Below, in pieces: positions 22,901-35,300 of a stretch of 64,000 nucleotides of DNA. This stretch comes from Capitella teleta (lineage: Eukaryota > Annelida > Polychaeta > Capitellidae): contig KB295744.1 in the NCBI GenBank assembly GCA_000328365.1, positions 4,064-68,063 of the forward strand, in the 5' to 3' direction. Position 1 is the first letter of the stretch; the number at the start of each line of letters is the position of its first letter. The notes beneath the pieces are model-generated. The model searched no databases. It was not told the DNA's origin and saw nothing but the letters and a program-made list of their open reading frames with translations. Position numbers and translations under genes: made by a program.

Positions 22901-25900
22901 ACCTTCGGGACACAGGCCCAGGGCTTCATAAGTGACGAGCTCATTTGCAGAGAAGCAGTCATGAAGCTCCAAGACATCAATGTCATCAGGAGTCATGCCT
23001 GGAAAACATGATGAAATTTAATTAATTCAATTCATGGTCTGTTTGCACAAAATTTCTGTAATCATTACTGGCTTGATGACAAAGTAGAGATCTCTATATT
23101 GTAAATCTTAATTGAAGGCAGCTAAATGAAAAAACTCACCAGCCTGTTTGAAGGCAGCCTCAGCTGCATACTTGGTCATATCATAACCAATCTATGAACA
23201 TTATATATAAACAGCATGAATACCAACACATAATCTGAGTGAGAACATACCACTTTGGAAGCAGACTTTTCCTTGAAGGTGCTGGCGAAGTCGGTCCTCA
23301 TCTGGTGCGCCTTGATCTCCACTGCTTGGCTCTGCAGATTGTGCTTCTTCACAAATTCTTCACTGGCCAAGATGCAGCAGCCAGCTCCATCAGATGTCGG
23401 GCTAAAATAATGTAAATTTAACCAATTAACAATTCAAGTGAAAAACACTCACCAGCACTGCAGTTTCGTGAGTGGTTCATGAATCATGGGCGACTTCATA
23501 ACCTGCTCTAAGCTGTACTCATCTTGGAACTGAGAGTACCTGGTACAAGTAATAAGTATCAGGATTTACTGAATTACATATCTCAACTTACGGGTTGTTA
23601 ACAGAATGTTTGTGGTTCTTGTAGGCGATTTTAGCAAAATGTTCCGGCTTGGTTCCTGTGAAAATTACAAGTAATTTTTATATTACCGGATGCAATCACG
23701 GTGCATTAAGGCATAGGCTGTCAGTCTGACTCCAAATACAACCCCAAAGACATTGCCTTGTAAACGTGCGGGAAGAGGGTCAGGTCAGCGCGTGGCCCAT
23801 AGTTATGTAATGCTGCATCAGCGAAGCAGAAGAACCTGCATGGCTTCAATTTTATGCTTCAATGCTTGGAATTATATTTACAATGTCTGTTGTAAACAGC
23901 AGTGATATGCGTTGCATTAAAACGACGACCTACATAGCACACAGCTAGAACTGAGAAGCGCGTACCTCCACTGTCAAAGCTACATTTTTGATAAAGTAAC
24001 GCCCGACATTATTTTAAACGGCCCCAGTCAAACTGTTCATCTCCAAATCATGGTTGTTGATAGTGTATAATATAATCTTCAGCTTATGCAGTTGGGAAAA
24101 CAAAACATCCTCCACTGATAAGAAATTCACCTCTTTGTGAAATCAACAAGCAGTAGGTTGTCATGTGCGTTGCCTTTTGAAACAGGAATGTAAGCAACTT
24201 GTTCAAAACAACTCCATGCTGACACTGCCTTCTGCAGTTATACTCTGGGTTTTGATAGTAAAAGGGAGAAATAAAGCACTAATTGCTGCTAAAAATAACT
24301 TTGTGCTAGCTAATGGAGGTGCATGCAAATTATGCAATACATGATTTGAAAAAGGTGGGGTGGGGCTGTATTAATAGGGAGTTTGTTTTTGACTGGGACA
24401 ATATGGTAGAATTTTTGTTTTGTGTAGATAAATCACCATATTTCTTCATATGTTCAACGCCAGCATTGCCAAACAACTGAGCAGTAACAGGGCCATGAGA
24501 GAACTCGTAATTCTCAAACATCACTTCAATGTGTTTGTCCATTGGATTGGTCCTGTCAGAATACTGAAGAAGAAGCAGAGATAATTAAACACAAATAAAC
24601 TGCTCAGAATTTCACTTACAGTAGAAGATAGAGATCCACGTTGCATCTTCTCAAAACCCATAGCCATCACACAATCAGCCATACCTGCGTGATTAGTAAC
24701 ATCCAACCATTGACTTATACAGAATTAACACAAACCTCCTTCGATCAACTGACGACCCAAGAAGAGAGCAGAGGACCCGGTGGCACACGCATTGTTCACC
24801 TGAAAAGGAAAGCGTGAGCAATGAGGGAAAACATGCAGACATTGCTTACGTTGTAGATTGGTATTCCCGTCATCCCTAGTGGATACAGCGCCCTCTGTCC
24901 ACATGTGGTGTCACCTGGGCGAACAGGTGAAAACGGTGAAAGCGTAAGATGAATAGAAGCCTACCATAGACATAGCCAACCACTGCTTGCTCAACTTCAT
25001 TATAAGAGATACCAGCATCCTTCAACGCTTTTGTACCTGTGGAATCAAATTATATGATATTGTAGGACGCATTTGGGATGGGCCTGTTGACTGTGCCTAC
25101 TCGAGAAAATTAACACATCTCTTGAGTTGGCTGATATTGGTAAAAAAAATACTGAGAATAAGGGAGGCAGAATAAAAAACCTTGGAGATTTGAGAACTAC
25201 CAATTATTGAAACATCATAAAGCAAAAGCTCTAAAACGATCGTCAATCAAGGATAATGGTGCACGATATGAGTTCACCTGCACTGATAAAAATAGGAGAT
25301 GTGAAAATCAGATCAAGATTCTTGATTGGAGTTCAAAGTTCATATGATGAGGACTGAGGAGATAGCAATCTCAAGAGAACCTTTGCCTCCACACATGCAA
25401 GATACATCAGACAGCTATAGAGTACAAAGATCTCATTTGCGAGGAGTGAAAAAAGGAAGCCCACCTGCTTCAAGAGCCATGTCAGGGTAATCAAAATTAT
25501 CGCGACGACCAGGTTTCTCAAACTGAAATAACAATGAATGAATTTGAAAATCATCAAATTATAAATATCTCATCAGTACAGATCAATGTTCTGGACTTCA
25601 CGTATTTACGGTATAATAACTCATGTTATAAAAATGACCCCAACAAAATTACTTAAAGTTATTTTACATGCATGAGCTTACAAACAAATACCGGTAATTA
25701 TGATTGCATGTACTATGATGTAGCCTTATACATACTGTAGAGCAGGAAATTTCAGCGAAATGCAAATTTCACGGTTTTATGGCTGAGGCCTTTATTCGCA
25801 CCACCGTTAATTTTCGCGGACGATCGTGACCGCAAACGAAGATTTCATGCGCGAAAATTTCCTGTTCTACAGTAATTATATAAAAATAAATTTAATTAAA

Positions 25901-26286
25901 ACAACCAATTTAATTTTCAAACATACAAAATCATGCATGCAGCTAAAGCAGCTATTACGGGTCCATTTACGGAATCATATCTGTATACTCGAGCACAGAG
26001 TTCAATATACATGTACCCGTGGCCATGATCGACGAAGGCACACTTAGAATTAAACGCTTAGTTAAGTAGAGATGAGAGTTCAAAGTTTTAAAGTTCACGT
26101 TATGATTACATGTTTCAAGTGTATAGTTGGTTTTCAATCCAACGTAAAAATTTAACTACAAGATGACAGCAGTCGCAAATAATCAGAAAACATTGAGAAA
26201 CTATCAGAGAAACGATTAGCATCCAGGAGAATTACCTTGGTCATTCCACATCCGACCACGTAGACTTTTCTTGGGGTTGGTGCCAT
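19934..26286 (-). CDS. SCP2: Sterol carrier protein X: peroxisomal 3-ketoacyl-CoA thiolase fused to SCP2, complete
   Basis: Eighteen exons: 26286-26236, 25522-25465, 25036-24965, 24914-24850, 24799-24736, 24684-24620, 24563-24437, 23655-23592, 23539-23453, 23401-23251, 23191-23140, 22998-22903, 22847-22740, 22688-22526, 20891-20795, 20361-20235, 20179-20103 and 20029-19934. They sum to 539 residues with no frame break (human SCPx 547). The thiolase (about 1-400) cleaves branched-chain and bile-acid-type 3-ketoacyl-CoA. Visible catalytic blocks are NNACATGSS (Cys 87), ELHDCFS (around 300) and GHPLGATG (His 348). The SCP2 lipid-binding domain (about 415-539) has [32 protein letters not shown] and GNMGLAMKL. 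The last three residues, AKL, are a PTS1 peroxisome signal. The 1.6-kb intron between the domains is the longest. Confidence 0.96.
20892..22525 (-). other. Inter-domain intron of SCPX (1.6 kb)
   Basis: This separates the last thiolase exon from the first SCP2 exon and contains micro-element copy C. In vertebrates an internal promoter in the corresponding region makes SCP2 alone; no clear promoter motif is seen here. Confidence 0.5.
21511..21589. mobile_element. TAGC/GCTA micro-element copy C (61 bp) with 9-bp target duplication
   Basis: The element is 21520-21580, inside the SCPX inter-domain intron. GGTCACCGG flanks it exactly (21511-21519, 21581-21589). It is nearly identical to copy B, except that the last base is C rather than A. 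Confidence 0.8.
25733..25874. mobile_element. Tc1/mariner-type MITE, 138 bp, in SCPX intron 1
   Basis: The element is 25735-25872. Its terminal inverted repeats CTGTAGAGCAGGAAATTT and AAATTTCCTGTTCTACAG match at 17 of 18 bases. A TA dinucleotide on each side is the expected Tc1/mariner target duplication. It encodes no transposase. Confidence 0.7.
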
Positions 26287-27187
26287 TTTTCCAACGAAAG
26301 CTCGTAGCTGAACTTCATCAACAAATGACAGAAGACCCCGGCTGTGCGCTATTTACAAGGGAAGGGTGACTCTTTATGGATAGGTTTGCATCACTTGAAC
26401 ATTTGGATAGATGGACTCTGGATATTGTATATAATGGTACATAATCATAACGGGAACTTCAACATGGCCACCCTCGAGTACTGTCTGGAAGCTCGTCTAG
26501 GTTTAGAGATCAGTGTTTGAGTGCCCAATAACATGACCTAATTATGCTAGATTCGTGCGCTTGGAATTAGGTCAAATATAGTTATCTTACGCATTTCATT
26601 GCCATTGAATATATACTCATGTTAATGCAATATATACTGTCCATTTAAATGTAATTATTCACATATAGTTAGAATGCTGTATCATACTTACAAGAAAAAT
26701 GTATATGTGGTATGTTTATTATAGAGAGTTGCGGAAGTCAGTGTGTGCTCCGGCCAGATTTTCGATTGGCGCGTTTATTGTTGAATTTTTCTAAAATAAA
26801 TGATAATATCGGGAGAATCGATGGATATGGCGACATCTTAGTGTAATAAACGGCTTCACCAATCATCCGGGTTCCAACTTAGCCCAATAATGTAACCATC
26901 ACCCGCTCAGAATTGAGTGTTTTTGTTGAAGATTTCAGGTGAGTGCAGCCCAGCAATTCCAGAATTTGATTGCTGATCGAATTCGTTTTCGTTCGACCGC
27001 AAATTCAATCACTGATCGATTGCATTAATTCATTTCAACGCTGTAACAATTGCCACTACACCCAAGTGTTTACCGTCTCGCCAGAATTGTACTGGTCGTA
27101 TGCCTCAAAATTTGTCTAAATCGGCGACAAGCAATCACAACCATGACGACAGACCAAAATCTGAGAATGATTCAATCACGAGATCAG

Positions 27188-27229
27188 TCACTGACTGACT
27201 CACTCACGAGTGAGTGGGTCAGTCAGTCA
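27188..27229. repeat. Imperfect palindrome, 19-bp arms
   Basis: The arms (27188-27206, 27211-27229) pair at 17 of 19 positions around CGAG. The sequence is a GACT/GTCA-rich quasi-repeat. Confidence 0.5.
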
Positions 27230-27545
27230 CCTTATAGACTTGAGTACACTTTAGTCTTTAGTGAATGACAACTCCCAATCAAGTTGACAATAAAGTTTCA
27301 CTGATCTTTATATTTGTATGATTATATAGAACAAATAGATTGAAACAACACAATCACTTCATAAAAGGCATAAACCCAGGCACTCGATCTATATTTCAAA
27401 AACTGTCCAAGCAAAGTATTTCAAAGTTTCTAGTTGTGCACACATGTGATTGTCTGACTCCTATGCTACAACAAGAGCAACACCAATCCAGGATTTCTAC
27501 CTCTGTCATCAGGGAAACTGCATTATAATGCAGTAACAGCAAAGG

Positions 27546-27833
27546 CCTTATATACCACGATGGCCAGCTCGCGTATTTCCCTATAGCTCGCTTGTTAATT
27601 TTAATCCTAGCAAATAAAGTTCAGAACTACTGTCCAGTTATACCTGATTCTGCAACGTGCATTTGTTTTGTGCTATTTGTGTTTGCATTATGAATAATTT
27701 TATGTGCCAGTGAATCAGAGATCAGCTCAGACCGCAATACCTAGTTGTGGCGACCTCGATTAGCTTAAGTCCAGAACTATGATAAAACGATTAACAGGCA
27801 AAACACACGAGCTGGCCGTCTTGGTATATAAGG
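27546..27833. mobile_element. Fold-back element of about 290 bp, non-coding
   Basis: The ends 27546-27574 and 27805-27833 are inverted repeats matching at 25 of 29 bases (CCTTATATACCA... GGCCAGCTCG). Weaker arm similarity continues inward (GTTAAT, AGTTCTGGAC-like blocks). TAACAG occurs close outside both ends but not directly abutting on the left, so the target duplication is uncertain. Confidence 0.5.
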
Positions 27834-29024
27834 TAACAGTATAAATTATAAGTCACAATGGAAGTAGACGTAAGCCCATTGACTTGATTAGTCAGCAATT
27901 TTAACTGTATAGACCTAGCAGTGTGCTATTTCTTTTTTATCTTAGCACTAAGTCTATTTTACATAATACGATAAGAAATTAAGAATCATAAACATATCTA
28001 AACTTCCAAAGAAGATGTTGCTTGATTAATTACTATTAATTAGTGAGTAGGTGAATATTTTTCTTTCTTTTTTTTGAACATTTCTTAAATTGGGGGTATT
28101 TACTGATAATTCTCTTTTACCAGTTTACAGCATTGCTATGTGATACTAGTATGGCTTGAGATGACAAGAATCCAAGTTCTTCAGAAGCTCATATTATGGA
28201 TGATCAGTAATGAGTGAACATATGACACATTGGTGACTTGTCTGTGGAAGTAATATGTTAAGAGTTAACCTGTTTTAATTGCCTGCTATAAATCACTAAT
28301 CAGGCCTTTTGAATGGGTGATGCATCATTATAGGAAAGGTTCTTCTTGTCTGAATACCCGGTAATAAGATGGCAAGGTATCATGTGAGCAAGGGTGTCAT
28401 AGACTCATAATATTCATCCCAGTTGCCATCTTGTCCTACATACCATTATTCCTCCGACCAGGTATCTAAAGTTCACACATGAATTGGTGCGTATTAATTC
28501 TCTCGTAAAGCAGTACTTGGCCTTATTCAGTATGATCTTATCTGCTGATATATTAATTCTTTTTCTATTCCTTTTAATTAGTTAATTATTTCTGTTCTGC
28601 CAACTGTGAGATTAAAGTCCAAAATGATATTAAAAATTTCCATTATCTGATTTTCTTTTGGAGTTCTGATTGATAGAGAATTGCTGTCAGTTGTGACTTC
28701 AGAGTACATAGTACTCCAAAAGCGTCTTCACCTTTGGTCCTTACAAGTGAACACCTTTGCCTTCTGATGCACTGATCCGCCCAAAGTCTCGAAGATTGAA
28801 ATTTCTAGGTCTCAAACCAGTGACTCTTAATTCAAGTTGATGATCATAATATGATAATATCCATTATTCATACTGTATCGGTAATTATCATGTTGCATAC
28901 TTTTACCAGTGACATGATGAATGAGCAAATTTAAAATTTTGACAATGTTTTCATTTTGAGTTAAGTGGTCTGTATCAAGTTAACGAATTGAGTTATTGTT
29001 TCCAGTGATTCCACTTGTGAATGA

Positions 29025-29069
29025 CAAAATCTAATTATTTCCCAATCATTGATGAATAATTAGATTTTG
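29025..29069. repeat. Perfect 15-bp inverted repeat
   Basis: CAAAATCTAATTATT and AATAATTAGATTTTG enclose 15 bp, about 300 bp upstream of the NIPBL start exon. Confidence 0.55.
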
Positions 29070-29378
29070 AGAGATTGATGCAGCTCATTGACTAATAATG
29101 AAAACAGTTATGAGACCAATTAATTGATTTTATTTACTGAATATTGAAGAGCTATCAAATTTTCCTAGTTTTAATTTTTTACTCATGTACAAGAATGTAC
29201 AGCAGGAAGTGGTAAATACGATAATAAGATGCATCAGGAAGTTCTATGTCCCATTCTAGGTCATTGCACAGCAGAAATTCATCTTAGTACTATTAACAGA
29301 ATTGAGCACTAGTTAGAATTGAAATTATAATGTTTAACAATTCTGACCATTGCTTTGATGGCTTCCAGATTCTTCAAC

Positions 29379-32300
29379 ATGAACGGGGAGATTCCTAGTG
29401 TGCCAATCACTACATTGGCCGGGGTTTCTTCTCTGACTGCACGTAAGTTCCTCTTTTGCTTCTACCACAAACCATTACATAATCAATCACAGTGCTGCCT
29501 GAGCTGCCTCTGCCCACCCCTCTTCCCCACACTGTGGGAAACAAGAGTTTGCTGTTCAACCCACAGATTGCGGATGAAGCAAGGGACATCATTTCCAGTT
29601 CTCCCAATGAGGAACTGGTCAGGGATTTGGTGCATGCATTCCGCGAGACCAACACGGACCACATGTATTAGAGTTCTGTGGGTTATTGTTCACTTGATGA
29701 TGCAATTTTTTGCAGTGAGCTGAAGGACAATCTGAGTGCGGACGGCATAGAAGGGGAAATCCCAGAACTGCTGAAAGCCATGCTGGACAGAGATCCCGAA
29801 GTATTCAGATCTGGCATGCAATATAACTCCAACGCAACACCAAACACCAATGATATCTGTGGGTATTGCACTTGAGCTCTTTCTTTGATCTTTATCATCT
29901 CCTATTTGCAGCTTACTTTGGAGGTAATGGCAACAGTTCGAATAACTCCTTTTCACCTTATCATGCCAATGCAGGGTATGCAGATGAATACTGCTCAAGT
30001 TGACTTTTTAATTTGAATGCTTCTCACAGGCCAAGTGGAGAAATCTCATCGCATACATTCCAACATCCTGCTAATGCTGCCAACAATGTATCTCAGAACT
30101 ACCTCAGCATGCCTGGACAGAGTCACTCCCTGCGTGAGTACAGTTCTCCTGTGTTTAGCCATTCCTACACGGGTTCTCCTTACCAGCAGCCACAGTCAAT
30201 GGCGGCAGTCCCAGTCTGCACGGTGAGGCAGCCATGCATTCCCGGCATCACAGGCCACGTAGTGGAGTCATGAAGCCTGCGGCTGGTCAGTATTTGACCT
30301 TTCACTTGATAACTTTTCTGAGCAATCTCTTTCTTTTCAGCTGGATCCCCTGCACAAGCCTCATCAGCTCCTTCAGATGCAGCGGCCGAACCCTCGCCTT
30401 ACAGACACCCGGTCTCCACAGACGATGAACAAAGCCGGGACAGCCACGTCAGCAGCAGCAACCACGTGGGCCAGGGGGGTGGGTCGAAATCAGGAGAACC
30501 GGTTGTGCTTCTTGAACCGTTGGAGCCTTTGCTGCATGAAGGCTTGAGCCTCACCCCACAAGTCAACCGTAAGTGAACAAGTAGAAGGATTCCCTCGGTT
30601 TTAATTCCACGTTTCAGTGACACGTATTGATGAGAGCAGCATGTCAAAACGTGACAGGAAGAAACTCAAGCGGGAGAGGGAGAACGCCGTCCTCTATAAC
30701 GTCGTCAGTTCAGCAGACGCCCCCACGCGCCTTACTCTTAAGTTATCTAAGTCTAAATCCGCTGAGGAAAGGAGAGGTTTGTGGGAATAATCCGGGTGGT
30801 GCTTCCATTAACCACTCTCCTGTCACAGGCGTCAAGCGACACAGGTCTCACGACGATGATGCCGCTAGTAATGACTCTTGTGATGCAGCACATGTGAAAA
30901 GTGAAAGTGACAAATGTGATGAGGATTATGTTCCTGTGGAGAAATCTAAACGCAGAAAACAGCGTCGCTTAGAATACAATGACGACGATGATGAGGAGGA
31001 GGGAGAGAAGGAGAAAGAAAGGGAGAAGGAGGATCGGCAGCACAAAAGTAGCAAATCGTCGCGCAAGGATCGACATGCGGATCTGTTTGATGAGGACAGC
31101 AAAGAGTCCAGTCGATCCTCTGCCAAGGAGCACGCATCCGTCCCTGATGGTCAGTGCTTTGGTCGTCTCTTTCAGGTTTAAAGTTGAAACTTGGTTCATC
31201 GAGGTTTTATCGGTGACTGACGCCTAAATTCTCATTTGGCCAGGTTTAACCGCAATCGTTGTTAAAAGCTCTGCTTTATTTGCTCATCTTACCAGAGATT
31301 TCTTTGAGACTATAAACAATTGCTCTTTTTTTTTTTATGCAAAATAACGGAATTGAAATAGCATTGAGGTTCCTTTAACTTTTGTATATTTCTCCATTAC
31401 TAATGTAGAATTTGTAAAATTCTATCTTTGAAAAATTCCTAAATATTCTTGTTTAATTCTTACCTGACGCAGACAAGAAAAAGCCGTCTTCCAAAGATGA
31501 ACGCCGCATCAAGCGATTAGAGTTGCGAGTGACTCTTGAAGATCTCATGGAGAGCCCCACATTTAAGCGCTTCAACGCAGCCATTGATGCCATCCTGGAA
31601 GGCGCAGAGGATGTTGATCTCAGAGAATTGCAGCTGGGTAAGCGCTCCCTCATAATCATCAACCTCACTCAACCACCACCCTCCTCAGATGATAATGACC
31701 CTGATGCAGTCACCACTGAAGCAGATTCCATCATATCAAAATCAACTCTTCATGAATTGTGCAGTGAATCTGCTAAGCTGAAAACCATGGGGGTCATGAA
31801 CCAGGTATACTCTAAATTTTAGGTCAAAATTCAGGTTTTAATCTTATGATTTATTTCTCCAGGTGAAGCACAGCAAACTGGTGAAGATGTTAACCATTCT
31901 TCAGTTCAGCATACGCGATGGGTGTAAAATCATGGCAGCTATGAATCCAGTGAGGTCTTCATTTTTTAGATTTATCATTTTTATTTAATTGGGTTTCTCA
32001 GGATGACAGCCGGGAAGAGGAGCAGTTGTGGAGGGAAGTGACCATTGAGAGGGTTCTGGCCGCAGTGGATGCTGCACTGACTGCTCTCTACGTCATGACC
32101 TCCCCCGGCATGCCAAAGGAAGTCTACATTGAGGACGTCATTGAGAGGGTGGTCAGCATGGCAAAGATGCAGCTGCAGAATACCATCTTCCCAGATTATG
32201 ACCCTGTCTACAGGATCGACCCCAAAGGCAGAAGTAGGTGTATTCTTATGTAATTCTCCTGTTTATTATTCTGATCATTAAAAGGTGTTCAGAGCAATAT

Positions 32301-35300
32301 TAAGCAGAAGAGAGCCAAAGCTTCAGGCTCCAAGCACAGATCCAGCATCCAACTCTACAACAAACTTTCCGATCTTGTTGGCACTCTTTCAGAGTTAATT
32401 GACATGCAGGAATTGACTGATACCATAATCCTCCAGGTTAGTGCTTCTCTCTACCAATTGTATGTTTCTTACATTTCTAATCTTTTTTCCCTCCTTTATT
32501 TCCTCTCGCGAACAGGCATCTACGTTAGCAGTGTCACCATTTTTTGTTGAGAACATTAATGAATTGCAATTGAATTCCTTGAAACTAGTCACAAGTGTGA
32601 GTTGGCAAAACCTGTTTGACGTTTTGTGAATATGTATATTTTTGAATAATTTTTTTTTTAAATAACTAGGTTTTCACCCGTTATGAAAAACACAGACAGC
32701 TGATTGTTGAAGACATTCTTTCTTCATTAGCTAGACTTCCGTCTAGCAAGAAAAATCTCAGGAGTTATCGGTATTAACCAAATAATCAACTTTAGCAAAT
32801 ATTCTTATTTTTTTCATTTTTTCATGTACAGTTTAAATGCTGAAGAACAGATTCAGATGGTGACAGCGTTGTTACTGCAGTTGATTCAGTGCGTGGTAAA
32901 GTTACCTCGGCCTGAGAAGGAAGAGAAAAATATGGAGGAGAGGGATGAGACTGACCGGCAGAGAAGAGAGCGAGAGAAGAATGAGCTCATGGACAAAGAA
33001 GTCACAATCATCACGTCGTATGAAAACGCCATGCGCACTGCTCATAGCTTCCTGGTGGTCTTCCTCCGCAAGTACGTATTATGAATTAGGAGAAAACTGA
33101 CGGATTAATTAAAAAATTCCTCTGCTCAGATGTACGTCGAAAGGGGACGATGATTACCGGCCTCTTTTTGAGAATTTTGTTTACGACCTCCTTGCTACTG
33201 TGAATAAACCTGAATGGCCCGCGGCAGAGTTACTACTCAGTTTGCTAGGCAGACTACTGGTAACCAGCAGTGATTTACAAAAACAATATTATTACTAATA
33301 ATTATTTGTTTTACTTCAGGTGCAACAATTCAGTAATAAATCTGTGGACATGTCATTGAGGACGGCTTCGTTAGATTACCTGGGAATTGTGGCCGCTCGT
33401 TTGCGGAAGGACGCAGTAACGAGTAAACTAAACGAGGAAATCGTTGACGACATTATTAACCACATAAACGAGGATGATGAAAACAATCGAATCAAACCGA
33501 AGAAGGAGGAGGAAGGGGTAACTGATATAATCATCAAAATTAAGGTCTTTCATTTTTATTCATTACAGGAGACGGACCGCACCCAAGAATTACAAAACGC
33601 TCTCCTCGAGTACTTAGTATACAATGCTCAAAATGACCATGCACTCATGGTGTGTCCACTATTGGTCATTTGAATCAGAATTCTCATTTCTCCTCTCCCG
33701 ATAGTTTGCACGGCAATTCTACATTGGTCAGTGGTTCCGGGATTGCACCATCGAAGTGGAGAAAGCAGCCAGGCGGAAGGAAGCGAAAACCAAGAGCAAA
33801 GACCACGAAGAAGACGTTGGTAAAGATGCAGCAGATGAGATGGAGGACACGAGGCTCATGCAGGAACTGGTGGAGAAAAGGAAGGGATTCCTCATGGAAC
33901 ACATGGCATCTAGAGTGGGAATTTTTGCTAATTTCAAGTACGTAATTATCTGATAGGTCTGCTTGGCTATTGAGCTGTGTTTTCTTTTCTAGGCCTTCAC
34001 CGAGTCGACTTGTGTATGAAAACGCATGCTTGGTGACCAGATATCTTGCATCTAATCGGCCATTTTCACAAAGCTTTGATATCTACCTGACCCAGGTGAG
34101 AAAGAGGAATTGTTTAATGATTGTCGTTTGATTTAATTTTTTTTCTCTTCTGTAGATTCTCAAAGTTTTGTGTGAAACGGCCATCGCTGTCAGAACAAAA
34201 GCCATGAAGTGCTTATCCGCTGTGGTGGAAGCGGACCCTGCTATCCTGGCGAGGGTGAGCATTTCTTTGTGTTCAATTAAATCAATTGTGTGTCAATTTT
34301 TTTCGCAGTCGGATATGCAGAAAGGCGTACATGGCAGATTCATGGATCAGTCAACGTCAGTGAGAGAGGCAGCTGTCGAGCTGGTTGGCAAGTTCATTTT
34401 AGTTCGTCCAGAACTGACCGCCCAGTACTATGACATGCTGTCTGACCGCATCCTGGTATGAGGCTGCTTTGTATGCTTCTGAATGCACTGATGCTATTTT
34501 TATGAATAGGACACTGGTATTAGCGTGCGTAAGAGGGTGATCAAAATCTTCCGAGACGTTTGCATGGAGCAACCAGATTTTGATAAAATCCCTGAGATGT
34601 GTGTCAAAATGATCCGAAGGGTCAACGATGAGGAGGGCATTAAGGTCTGTTTAGCTGGTTAGAGGGAGGGAATTTATTTACTAAATAATTGATTATTTTT
34701 CAGAAATTAGTCAACGAGACATTCCAGAGCATGTGGTTTGTGCCGAAGAAAGATCGAGGAGCTGACAAACTCCTCACTCGAGTCATGAACATCACCGACG
34801 TCGTGGCTGCATGTCGTGAAACCGGTTACGACTGGTTTGAGCAGCTTCTTGATAACGTAAGTTAATAAAAAATGATATTGTAACTTGTATTATCTGATTA
34901 TGAATTAAAATTCACAGCTGTTGAAAAAAGAGGAAGACACAGCAGCGAAACCGGTTGAAACTGCCTGCGGTCTGATTGTGGACTGCTTAGTGGATAATGT
35001 GTTGAAGTTGGACGCTGTATCAGCCGCTGATAATCAGCAGCGAAATTACCGCCTGCTAGCCTGCTTCTCCACGCTGTTCCTCTTCTGCAAAGTGAAGCCC
35101 ACTTTGCTGGTTCCGCACGCCACCACCATCCACCCCTATCTCAATATCAAATGCAGCGTACGTTGCACACCCAAACCGCTACGTTATCACCCAGGTTTAT
35201 TTTTTCTACCAGGGTCAGACTGAACTTACAGTGTTACATAATGTGGCACGCATCCTGGAGTTAGCAGTGCCTCTGATGGATCACCCGAGCGAGGGTTTCC

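Larger units (their letters stand above)
26287..29369. other. Intergenic between SCPX and NIPBL, divergent starts
   Basis: No exon is recognised. Promoters of both genes and 5' untranslated exon(s) of NIPBL must lie here, but no TATA box is convincing. It contains the inverted repeats at 27188, 27546 and 29025. Confidence 0.45.

Noticed and set aside
29358-29378. Upstream in-frame ATG for NIPBL (MASRFFN...)
   Set aside because: GCTTCCAG at 29362-29369 is a good acceptor, and homologues begin at MNG; the upstream ATG is most likely intronic.
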